From UBA4055 sp964648295 (GTDB taxonomy: Bacteria; UBA4055): a stretch of 58,668 bases of DNA. A program made the position numbers and the translations under genes. Below are positions 52,084-58,668 of the stretch, one piece after another. The notes beneath the pieces are model-generated. The model was not told the origin of the DNA. It was given only the letters and a program-made list of their open reading frames with translations, and did no database searches. Where the stretch lies: the NCBI GenBank assembly GCA_964648295.1, contig CAZYNH010000013.1, forward strand, positions 1 through 58,668, read 5' to 3'. Every line of letters starts with the position of its first letter. Positions within the stretch are counted from its first letter, which is position 1.

Positions 52084-52918
52084 AACATTTTTTTACATAC
52101 CTGCCGACAAGCCGAAGTTTTTGTCAGGGCTTAATAAATTCGAGCCCGATTTTTTCATTCTCGATCTTGAAGATTCTCTTACCAATTCAAGCAGCGCAGA
52201 GGGGCTTAACAATCTTATCGAGCTTCCGGAAGTTAAGGATAACTGCTGGGTGAGGATAGGGCTATCCGACGATATCGGCAGGGCTGTCGAAACTGTTTAC
52301 GCTCTCGGAGTAAGATATAGAAAAATCAAGCTTCCAAAAATAGGATCATCTGAACAGCTTTCAGAGTTCTTTAATGCGCTTGAAAAAGCAGTTGATTTAA
52401 AAAATTACGAATTTATTATCTCTATCGAATCTCCGCGGGGAGTGATAGACCTCGGCGAGATATTCAAAGATCATTCGCACAGGTTTTCGGGAATTTCTAT
52501 AGGCACTCACGACTACTGCAGAGAAATGAATGCGGTGCATGAACCGAAATATTTTGATTTTATGCGGAACACGATCCTGAATTACTGCAAAGCTTACGGT
52601 AAATTCTGTCTTGATTTCGCTTCCATGAACATTACTGATGCGGAACTATTTAAGAGCGAGTGCCTCGAAGGTTTCAGAATGGGTTTTGACGGCAAGCCGA
52701 TCCTTCATCCATGGCAGCTTGAGAGGGCGAACGAAATTCAGTTTTATTCGGAACATGAAATTCAGGATGCGGTTGAAGTTTACAGACATTTCGGCGGTAA
52801 AATTCCTGACGATCTGCCCGCGGTAAAGATAAACAGCAGAATAATAGAAAAGCCGCATCTTAAAAGGCTTGCGGAAATTATAAAATACCTTAAGAAAACG
52901 AACCGGGAGTTTGTATGA
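52076..52918 (+). CDS. CitE/HpcH-HpaI family lyase (first copy)
   Basis: A 280-residue TIM-barrel protein of the citrate-lyase-beta/malyl-CoA lyase family, which cleaves or forms C-C bonds between an acyl-CoA and a 2-oxoacid such as glyoxylate. FFILDLEDSLTNSS, CWVRIGLSD (conserved Arg), ISIESPRGVIDLGEIF (metal-binding Glu) and GTHDYCREM (metal-binding Asp) retain the active-site pattern. It has no CitD/CitF neighbour, so it is not part of citrate lyase. It overlaps the toroid gene by 8 nt and the MaoC gene by 4 nt. Confidence 0.87.
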   Translation: MLKTFFYIPADKPKFLSGLNKFEPDFFILDLEDSLTNSSSAEGLNNLIELPEVKDNCWVRIGLSDDIGRAVETVYALGVRYRKIKLPKIGSSEQLSEFFNALEKAVDLKNYEFIISIESPRGVIDLGEIFKDHSHRFSGISIGTHDYCREMNAVHEPKYFDFMRNTILNYCKAYGKFCLDFASMNITDAELFKSECLEGFRMGFDGKPILHPWQLERANEIQFYSEHEIQDAVEVYRHFGGKIPDDLPAVKINSRIIEKPHLKRLAEIIKYLKKTNREFV

Positions 52919-53394
52919 TACATGAAATGAGAGAGAAATTCGGCACATATTACGAGGAATTCCAGGTCGGCGATGTTTACAGACATTGGCCGGGAAAAAC
53001 GATATTCGAATCCGACAATAATCTTTTTTCGCTTTTGACAATGAACCATCACCCCGTTCACCTCGACACTGAATTCTGCAAGACGCATCAGCACGGAAAG
53101 ATACTTGTTGTCGGGCCTCTGGTATTCAGTATAGTCGGCGGAATGAGCGTGTCAACAATAAGCGGTCACGCCATAGCTAATCTGGAATTCGACTTCGTCA
53201 GGCACGAAGGGCCTGTATTCATCGGCGATACGATATACGCGGAGACCGAGGTTCTGGATAAGAGGGAATCGAAATCCAAGCCGGACAGAGGCATAGTCCA
53301 TGTTGAAACGAGAGGGATCAATCAGCACGGCGATGTAGTGCTCAGGTTCAGGCGTAAAGTCCTTGTTGAAAAGAAGGAGATATCTAATGAGTAA
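52915..53394 (+). CDS. MaoC-like hotdog-fold dehydratase/hydratase
   Basis: A 159-residue hotdog protein. YYEEFQVGDVYRHWPGKTI and LLTMNHHPVHLDTEFCK (the MaoC signature with Asn, His and Asp) identify a MaoC-type enoyl-CoA hydratase; mesaconyl-CoA hydratase belongs to this group. It lies between two CitE-like genes with overlaps of 4 and 8 nt. Together they could interconvert 3-hydroxy-acyl-CoA and unsaturated acyl-CoA (inference). Confidence 0.87.
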   Translation: MIHEMREKFGTYYEEFQVGDVYRHWPGKTIFESDNNLFSLLTMNHHPVHLDTEFCKTHQHGKILVVGPLVFSIVGGMSVSTISGHAIANLEFDFVRHEGPVFIGDTIYAETEVLDKRESKSKPDRGIVHVETRGINQHGDVVLRFRRKVLVEKKEISNE

Positions 53395-54289
53395 AGAATA
53401 TTTTTTCAGAACGGTGCTTTTTGCTCCGGGGCACAACGACAAGATAATCGCGAGCGCGGCGAGATCGGCAGCAGATGCCGTAGTTATGGATATAGAAGAT
53501 TCTGTTATGCCGTTCTCGGTAAAGGAAACGGCCCGTGCGAACATCGTGAAGCACATTCATGCCGGAACCATAAAGAACAAGACCGTCTTCGTGAGAGTGA
53601 ACGACGCTTCTTCAGGTCTTCTTCTGACCGACCTTCAGGCTGTTACTCTCGAAGGAGTGGACGGATTTTACTATCCCAAGATAAAAACGGCAAAAGACAT
53701 AATTTTCATAGACAGACTGCTTGAAGCTATCGAGTACCAGAAAGGTTTCGAGACAGGCAAATTCAAGATAGTCGCGATCATTGAGGAGGCTGCTGCGGTT
53801 CTGAACGCTCAGGAGATCTGTCAGGCATCGAAGAGGGTCATCTGCCTCGCCTTCGGTTCAGGAGACTATATGACAAGCCTAAAAGGGGTTCTTGACGACG
53901 AAAGGTTCAGCCTGAATACACCGAGGGCTCTGATCGCGATGGCTGCCAGAGCCAATAATGTCATCCCGCTGGACACGCCATTCTACAATGTCAAAGATGA
54001 GGAAGGCCTGATCTACAACCTTGAGATCGCAAAAAAACTCGGTTTTGACGGACTGACGATACTTCACCCTCTTCAGATCGAGCCGGTACACAGATATTTC
54101 ACGCCTTCCGAAAAGGAGATCGCCGACGCCAGAGAGATATTAAGGCTCAATGAGGAAGCACACAGGAATCAGCAGGGAGTGGCTATAATAAACGGCGTTT
54201 TCATAGGACCTCCCATGATCGCCGAAGCAAAGAACCTTCTTAAGAAATGGGAACTCATTCAGGAGATAGAGAGGAAAAGAAATGCCTGA
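53387..54289 (+). CDS. CitE/HpcH-HpaI family lyase (second copy)
   Basis: A 300-residue TIM-barrel lyase. I start it at ATG 53387 because AAGGAG lies just upstream; an in-frame longer form starting at 53363 includes the MaoC tail. RTVLFAPGHNDKII, AVVMDIEDSVMPFSVKE, TVFVRVNDASSG, AIIEEAAAVLNAQEIC and LAFGSGDYMTSLKGV hold the conserved Asp, Arg, Glu and Asp of the family, although the usual GAED reads GSGD. It is distinct from the 52076 copy. It overlaps the MaoC gene by 8 nt and the acyltransferase gene by 8 nt. Confidence 0.87.
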   Translation: MSKEYFFRTVLFAPGHNDKIIASAARSAADAVVMDIEDSVMPFSVKETARANIVKHIHAGTIKNKTVFVRVNDASSGLLLTDLQAVTLEGVDGFYYPKIKTAKDIIFIDRLLEAIEYQKGFETGKFKIVAIIEEAAAVLNAQEICQASKRVICLAFGSGDYMTSLKGVLDDERFSLNTPRALIAMAARANNVIPLDTPFYNVKDEEGLIYNLEIAKKLGFDGLTILHPLQIEPVHRYFTPSEKEIADAREILRLNEEAHRNQQGVAIINGVFIGPPMIAEAKNLLKKWELIQEIERKRNA

Positions 54290-55199
54290 GACCGGACCTG
54301 TTACAAAAGCTCAGCTCGTTGACGACTTCAGGAATATGGGCATCGTTAAAGGCGATATGCTCAATCTGAAGATATCTCTTAAATCCATCGGTAAGGTGGA
54401 AGGCGGGGCAGATACGGTAATAGACTCTCTTCTTGAAGTGGTGGGGGATGAAGGGACTTTAGTGACAGATTCGTTCGTAGATCCGTATCCGGCTTTTCTG
54501 AAATTCAAATACCGGAACAGAATATCGTCAGATAAAAGCACTTCTTATGCAGGCGCCATAACCAATGCGATAATGAAGAAACCGGGCGTCTTCAGGGCCG
54601 ACCATCCGATCCAGAGGTTCGCGGCTGTCGGAGGCAGGGCAAAAGAGCTGACAGAGAGCTTTGATATAAACAGCGAACCGTACAGTTTTGGAAGGACCAT
54701 GGCCGAAATGGGAGCCAAAAACCTCAGAGTGGGCGGCATGGACAAAGTCGTCGGTGTCGGCACCACTCACATTCCGATATGCGAATTAAAGCTTAAACAG
54801 AAGATCATAAAAAAAGGCATTTATTATATAGACAAAAAAGACGGCAGAAAGAAATTCTTTGTTATGGACTGGGCGAACGGCTGTCCGGTCGGGTTCAACA
54901 ACCTCATACACAAATTCAGGAAAGACGGGGTCATACTGAAGGAAGGAAAAGTCGGAAATGCCGAAAGTATGATAACATCCATGATGGACACTCTTGTATA
55001 TGAGAGAGAGCTGATAAAAAATGACCCGGGAGCTTTTCTCTGCGACGACCCGCTGTGCCATTTCTGCAGTTTTGCATGGAAAGCTTCGAAATATACACTT
55101 TTCCAGGCCTGTACGGCCGCGATAAAAAGAAAGAATTTCAAAAAGCTGGCGATGTTCCTGCTCATTGGGCTCATAGGTAAAAGATATCCGCGAAATTAA
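54282..55199 (+). CDS. AAC(3)-fold N-acyltransferase
   Basis: A 305-residue protein of the aminoglycoside 3-N-acetyltransferase family. KISLKSIGKVEGGADTVIDS, GDEGTLVTDSFVDPYP, FRADHPIQRFAAVGGRA and VVGVGTTHIPICELKLKQ follow the family pattern, including the conserved HP block. Members in polysaccharide loci N-acylate amino sugars. With the overlapping CitE/MaoC genes it could transfer an unusual acyl group to an amino sugar such as Fuc4N (inference). A Cys-rich patch (CDDPLCHFCSF) near the C-terminus is unusual and could bind a metal. A resistance role is unlikely in this context. Confidence 0.85.
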   Translation: MPETGPVTKAQLVDDFRNMGIVKGDMLNLKISLKSIGKVEGGADTVIDSLLEVVGDEGTLVTDSFVDPYPAFLKFKYRNRISSDKSTSYAGAITNAIMKKPGVFRADHPIQRFAAVGGRAKELTESFDINSEPYSFGRTMAEMGAKNLRVGGMDKVVGVGTTHIPICELKLKQKIIKKGIYYIDKKDGRKKFFVMDWANGCPVGFNNLIHKFRKDGVILKEGKVGNAESMITSMMDTLVYERELIKNDPGAFLCDDPLCHFCSFAWKASKYTLFQACTAAIKRKNFKKLAMFLLIGLIGKRYPRN

Positions 55200-55231
55200 A
55201 TCAATTATCACTTGTTTTTTAATCTTACCTG

Positions 55232-55251
55232 ACTTATTATACTTAATAAGT
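55232..55251. repeat. Inverted repeat ACTTATTA-N4-TAATAAGT near a -10 box
   Basis: A perfect 8-bp inverted repeat overlaps TATACT (55238-55243), which is a good -10 hexamer without a clear -35. It could be an operator for the adhesin gene at 55273 or a U-poor terminator of the upstream operon. Confidence 0.4.
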
Positions 55252-55272
55252 AATTAAATTCTTTGGAGAAAA

Positions 55273-58200
55273 GTGATTTTATTACTACTTGTTTTTTTGA
55301 CAATGAATGTCTTTTCTCAAACGGCAACTGCTCCTACTGCCGGCGACGGTACAAGCGGTAATCCTTACCAGATCGCGACTCTAAACAACCTTTACTGGAT
55401 AGCTTCAAATACCGTCAACTGGGACAAGCATTATATTCAAACAGCTGATATTGACGCTTCCGAAACGGAAAACTGGTTTAACGGTTTAGGTTGGAGTCCT
55501 ATCGGGAACGGATCGGTTAATTTTACAGGTACTTATAATGGTTCTGGATATAGAATCATCGGCCTGAGTATCTCACGGCCTGACCAGGATTATGTAGGAT
55601 TGTTCGGTTGTATTTATGCAACACCAGTCTTTAAATCAACAATTAATCTCAAAAACATTATACTGACAGGCGGGAGTATTCGCGGAAAAGATTATACCGG
55701 ATTTCTGACAGGTCTGAACAATTATGGAGTATTGATCAATTGTCATTCAACGGGAACAGTATCAGGAAATGATCGTGTAGGGGGACTTATTGGGCAAAAC
55801 TCAGGGCCTGTTACTAAATGTAGCGCATCAGGGAATGTGTCCGGACACTATGGTATAGGCGGATTTGTAGGTAGAATGGAATATGAGTATATCAGAGAAT
55901 GTTATGCTGCCGGCAAAGTAACGGGCAATAGGTATGCCGGCGGATTCATTGGCTACCTTTATAGTTATACAATATCGAACTGCTATTCCAAAGGTTCAGT
56001 TGTGCGTTCCGGATCATTAGATATCGATTTTGGCGGTTTTGTAGGAAGAAATTATGGGGGAGCTATACGAAATTGCTATTCAAAAGGTGCCGTATATGAA
56101 TCTAGCGGTATAATATGGTCATCAAAAGACAAAGGATTTTGCGGGAGTATTTCTTCTTCGTACATGACTGCTAATTACTGGGACACGGAAACCAGCGGTC
56201 AAACAACAACAGCCGGAGTCGCGACCGGTGCAGCTACTGATCAGATGAGATCAAGTTCTACTTTTATAAATGCAGGTTGGGATTTTTCGGGTGAGACTAC
56301 TAATGGTACTAACGATTATTGGGAGATTGATATTAGCGGGCTTATAAATGACGGTTATCCTTACATAACCGGGAGTTTGACTAAAGAGCCTGAATACGGG
56401 AACGGTTCTCAAAGCGACCCATACCATATTGCGAATTTTGCCAACCTTTACTGGATCGCGGAAAACTCTTCGAGATGGAGTTATCATTACATCCAGACCG
56501 CCGATATAGATGCTTCGTCAACCCTATCGCTCAATGCGGGAGCAGGCTGGTCTCCGATCGGTAATTATGACAATTCTTTTACAGGTTCTTATGACGGGCA
56601 GGGCCATTCGATCAGTTCGCTGTTCATAAACCGGAGTACAGGAGTTTATGTAGGGCTTTTCGGCAGGACATCAGGATCAAAAATAAGTAACCTGCATTTA
56701 ACCGGTGTAAATATTACCGGGAAAGATCATGTTGGCGGACTTGCAGGATATAATTACAACATCTCAACGATAGAGAAATGTTCAGCTACCGGATCGGTAA
56801 CAGGCAGCACTAATACCGGCGGACTTGTAGGATCGAACTGGAACTCGTCATCGGTAACCCTTTCATGGTCGGACTGCGCGGTTTCAGGAAGCCGGCATAC
56901 CGGCGGGCTTGTAGGCTACAGCTACAATTCTTCTTCGATAGACAACTGCTATTCAAGATCGGATGTAATATCTGCAAGCTATTATGGCGGCGGTCTGATC
57001 GGTCAGAATCTAACTTCTTCGGTAGCTAATTCTTATTCAACAGGCACAGTCACAGGTGATCTGGCGAACATCGGAGGCTTTATCGGATACAATAACTCGA
57101 CCGTAAGCAATTGTTTCTGGGATACTGAGACTTCAGGTCAGATTTTAAGTTCAGGCGGAACGGGCAAAACAACGGCAGAAATGAAAACACTTTCGACATT
57201 TACGAACGCAGGCTGGGACTTTATCGGCGAAACAGCGAACGGTACGAATGATCACTGGAACATAGGTTCATTCAGTAATGACGGATATCCGTATCTGATC
57301 AATAATTTAATGATACCCGATGGAACAGGTACAATGCAAGATCCTGTAAGGATAGTCACTCTTGACCACTTAAAGTGGGTGTCCGACAATCCTTCAAGCT
57401 GGTCTTATTATTTTGTGCAGGAAACTGATATAGACGCATACGATACAAGATACTGGAATGGAGGTATGGGATGGAGCCCGATCGGAAACTCTATGATAAA
57501 ATTCACTGGGACATATAATGGACAGAACCATATTATTGAAGGACTATTTATAAACAGACCTTCAACTAATTATGTCGGGCTTTTCGGTTATACGACTGGA
57601 GCCACGATTATTAATTTTGGAATATCGGAATCTGATTACATAGGTAATGCCTACCTTGGAGGAATGATTGGGTATTCTGTATCGACATCTATCAACTATT
57701 GTTTTACTTCGGGATACTTAAAAGGCTCTACTAATGATTACATTGGAGGACTGGTCGGTTATAGTTACACAGGATCAACGATAAATAATAGTTATAGCTG
57801 CTGCAATGTTGAAGGAGATAGTTATATTGGTGGTTTAATAGGATGGAATAATAGCAATACATCTGTCAGTAATTGTTACAGCGTTGGAAAAGTGACCGCA
57901 AATCATAATCCAGGTGGTTTAATTGGACACAATTGGGGCTCAGTAACATTATCCTACTGGGATAAAGAAACATCGGGTCAAACTTATAGCTCTGGTGGAA
58001 CGGGAAAGACTACTGCTCTAATGATGACAGAATCAACTTTTTCAACCGCAGGCTGGAATTTTACAAATGTCTGGAAAATGGAAGACGGGTATCCGCGTTT
58101 TAAATGGCAGACTTATTATCCGGGACCGTTAGTACATACAATAAACGCGACAGTAATAAGCGCTGGTTCGGCTACTATTACAAGTGCGGTAAACGGGATC

Positions 58201-58668
58201 GGAAATATTGGGATAACTCAAAGTGGCGTCTGCTGGAATACTACCGGTGATCCAACTATAAGCGACAGCAAAACAGAAGATGGTTCCGTGTTGGCGGTCG
58301 GGCAGTACAATTCTGAAATGACGGGATTAACCCGTAATACAAACTATTATGTAAAAGCTTATGCCACAAATTCCAAAGGAACATATTACGGTAATCAGAT
58401 AATTTTTCAGACCCTTCCTTATCAATCGGTTCAGCCACTAGGTTCCGGCACTGAGCCTGATCCGTACCGGATAGCTAATTTAGAAAATCTTTACTGGCTA
58501 GCTGAAAATTCAACACGGTGGGGTTTTGATTATATCCAGACAGCGGATATTGATGTTTCGGAAACTTCAACATGGAACAACGGTGCCGGATGGTTGCCGA
58601 TCGGGAACGAGACTATAAAATTTACTGGAAAATACAACGGGCAGAATTTTAAGATTACAGGGCTATAT
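55273..58668 (+). CDS. GLUG/Fn3 modular surface protein, 3' end outside window
   Basis: An open frame runs from GTG 55273, with GGAG 4 nt upstream, to the window edge (1132 codons, no stop). The start gives a signal peptide (MILLLLVFLTMNVFSQ). The protein consists of large tandem modules that each open with a GDGTSGNPYQI/LxNLYWIA-like segment (starts near 55342, 56392, 57319 and 58441). They continue with GWSPIGN-FTGTYNGQ and then GLUG repeats (e.g. GGFVGRMEY, GGLVGYSYN) separated by NCYS. WDTETSGQ-type signatures fall near 56179, 57118 and 57958. An Fn3-like domain lies at about 58141-58420 (GVCWNTTGDPTISDSKTEDG). GLUG proteins are bacterial surface proteins, often adhesins or peptidase-linked. 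Tandem units differ at many positions, so they are old duplications. Secretion route and anchoring lie beyond the window. Confidence 0.88.
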   Translation, partial: MILLLLVFLTMNVFSQTATAPTAGDGTSGNPYQIATLNNLYWIASNTVNWDKHYIQTADIDASETENWFNGLGWSPIGNGSVNFTGTYNGSGYRIIGLSISRPDQDYVGLFGCIYATPVFKSTINLKNIILTGGSIRGKDYTGFLTGLNNYGVLINCHSTGTVSGNDRVGGLIGQNSGPVTKCSASGNVSGHYGIGGFVGRMEYEYIRECYAAGKVTGNRYAGGFIGYLYSYTISNCYSKGSVVRSGSLDIDFGGFVGRNYGGAIRNCYSKGAVYESSGIIWSSKDKGFCGSISSSYMTANYWDTETSGQTTTAGVATGAATDQMRSSSTFINAGWDFSGETTNGTNDYWEIDISGLINDGYPYITGSLTKEPEYGNGSQSDPYHIANFANLYWIAENSSRWSYHYIQTADIDASSTLSLNAGAGWSPIGNYDNSFTGSYDGQGHSISSLFINRSTGVYVGLFGRTSGSKISNLHLTGVNITGKDHVGGLAGYNYNISTIEKCSATGSVTGSTNTGGLVGSNWNSSSVTLSWSDCAVSGSRHTGGLVGYSYNSSSIDNCYSRSDVISASYYGGGLIGQNLTSSVANSYSTGTVTGDLANIGGFIGYNNSTVSNCFWDTETSGQILSSGGTGKTTAEMKTLSTFTNAGWDFIGETANGTNDHWNIGSFSNDGYPYLINNLMIPDGTGTMQDPVRIVTLDHLKWVSDNPSSWSYYFVQETDIDAYDTRYWNGGMGWSPIGNSMIKFTGTYNGQNHIIEGLFINRPSTNYVGLFGYTTGATIINFGISESDYIGNAYLGGMIGYSVSTSINYCFTSGYLKGSTNDYIGGLVGYSYTGSTINNSYSCCNVEGDSYIGGLIGWNNSNTSVSNCYSVGKVTANHNPGGLIGHNWGSVTLSYWDKETSGQTYSSGGTGKTTALMMTESTFSTAGWNFTNVWKMEDGYPRFKWQTYYPGPLVHTINATVISAGSATITSAVNGIGNIGITQSGVCWNTTGDPTISDSKTEDGSVLAVGQYNSEMTGLTRNTNYYVKAYATNSKGTYYGNQIIFQTLPYQSVQPLGSGTEPDPYRIANLENLYWLAENSTRWGFDYIQTADIDVSETSTWNNGAGWLPIGNETIKFTGKYNGQNFKITGLY
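55342..56391 (+). repeat. Module 1 of GLUG surface protein
   Basis: Opens with GDGTSGNPYQIATLNNLYW and ends near a WDTETSGQ signature and a DISGLINDGYPYIT-like tail. It is one of four large tandem units and is more than 1 kb long. Confidence 0.75.
56392..57318 (+). repeat. Module 2 of GLUG surface protein
   Basis: Opens with EYGNGSQSDPYHIANFANLY and has the same GWSPIGN and GLUG layout as module 1, slightly shorter (927 nt). It ends with FSNDGYPYLINN. Confidence 0.75.
57319..58440 (+). repeat. Module 3 of GLUG surface protein with an Fn3-like insert
   Basis: Opens with DGTGTMQDPVRIVTLDHLKW. It holds the GLUG region, then an Fn3-like domain at about 58141-58420, before module 4 begins at 58441 (GSGTEPDPYRIANLENLYWL), which is cut by the window end. 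Confidence 0.7.

Noticed and set aside
54282..55199. Aminoglycoside resistance gene
   Set aside because: The AAC(3) fold is clear, but the gene is embedded in a CitE/MaoC cassette of a polysaccharide locus, where family members N-acylate sugars.
55342..58668. CRISPR or short tandem-repeat array
   Set aside because: The periodicity comes from coding modules and GLUG motifs in an uninterrupted reading frame; nucleotide copies are diverged and spacing is irregular.

Overview
The window looks like a chromosomal segment of a Gram-negative, probably anaerobic bacterium with moderate to low GC. Signs of this are an outer-membrane polysaccharide export (OPX) protein, several lipoproteins, a RodZ-like protein, non-mevalonate isoprenoid synthesis (ispG) and a complete Rnf complex in the order C-D-G-E-A-B. 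Arginine is mostly AGA/AGG, and TTG and GTG starts are common. The secreted-protein style (GLUG/Fn3 modules, Fn3-SGNH and Fn3-SUMF1-like proteins) recalls Bacteroidota/FCB-related candidate phyla. No rRNA, tRNA or other taxonomic marker is present, so the lineage is inference. No CRISPR array, IS element or integrase was seen.

Layout. (1) 1-8066, minus strand: coaD, then a Wzx flippase, Wzz, Wzy, three glycosyltransferases and a beta-propeller protein cut by the window edge. (2) 8211-13476, plus: rnfCDGEAB, GC-richer than its surroundings, ended by a terminator. (3) 13513-16609, minus: rodZ-like, ispG, a lipoprotein and a thioredoxin-like lipoprotein. (4) 16835-35806, plus: a lipoprotein, DUF4956, CotH/beta-helix, VTC-domain protein, a 50-codon ORF, a 7-SLBB OPX protein, UDP-uronate enzymes, a second Wzz, a second Wzy/ligase, the dTDP-Fuc4N pathway (rmlB, wecE, rmlA), an acetyltransferase, a second Wzx and an AsnB-type amidotransferase. 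(5) 35878-43105, plus: secreted SGNH and SUMF1-like proteins and an MBOAT/SGNH O-acylation pair. (6) 43227-50797, plus: GDP-mannose 3,5-epimerase, three GT4 enzymes, two hexapeptide acyltransferases and a secreted beta-helix protein. (7) 50887-55199, plus: an alpha/alpha-toroid protein and a CitE-MaoC-CitE-AAC(3) cassette. (8) 55273 to the end: the N-terminal 1132 codons of a repetitive GLUG/Fn3 surface protein.

How it works together (inference). The window carries two Wzx/Wzy/Wzz sets, suggesting two polymers or a polymer plus a capped glycan, with one visible OPX exit channel. Precursor genes point to uronic acids (possibly amidated by the AsnB homologue), Fuc4N and GDP-L-galactose or L-gulose. 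Decoration genes point to O-acetylation, N-acylation with an unusual acyl-CoA, and possibly phosphate chemistry through CotH/VTC/DUF4956. Several module boundaries carry sigma70-like promoters with a 17-nt spacer.

The most novel-looking parts are the CotH-beta-helix/DUF4956/VTC cassette beside the export protein, the CitE-MaoC-CitE-AAC(3) cassette, and a flippase gene whose conserved N-terminus has no ATG, GTG or TTG start (ATA at a coaD ATAA junction).
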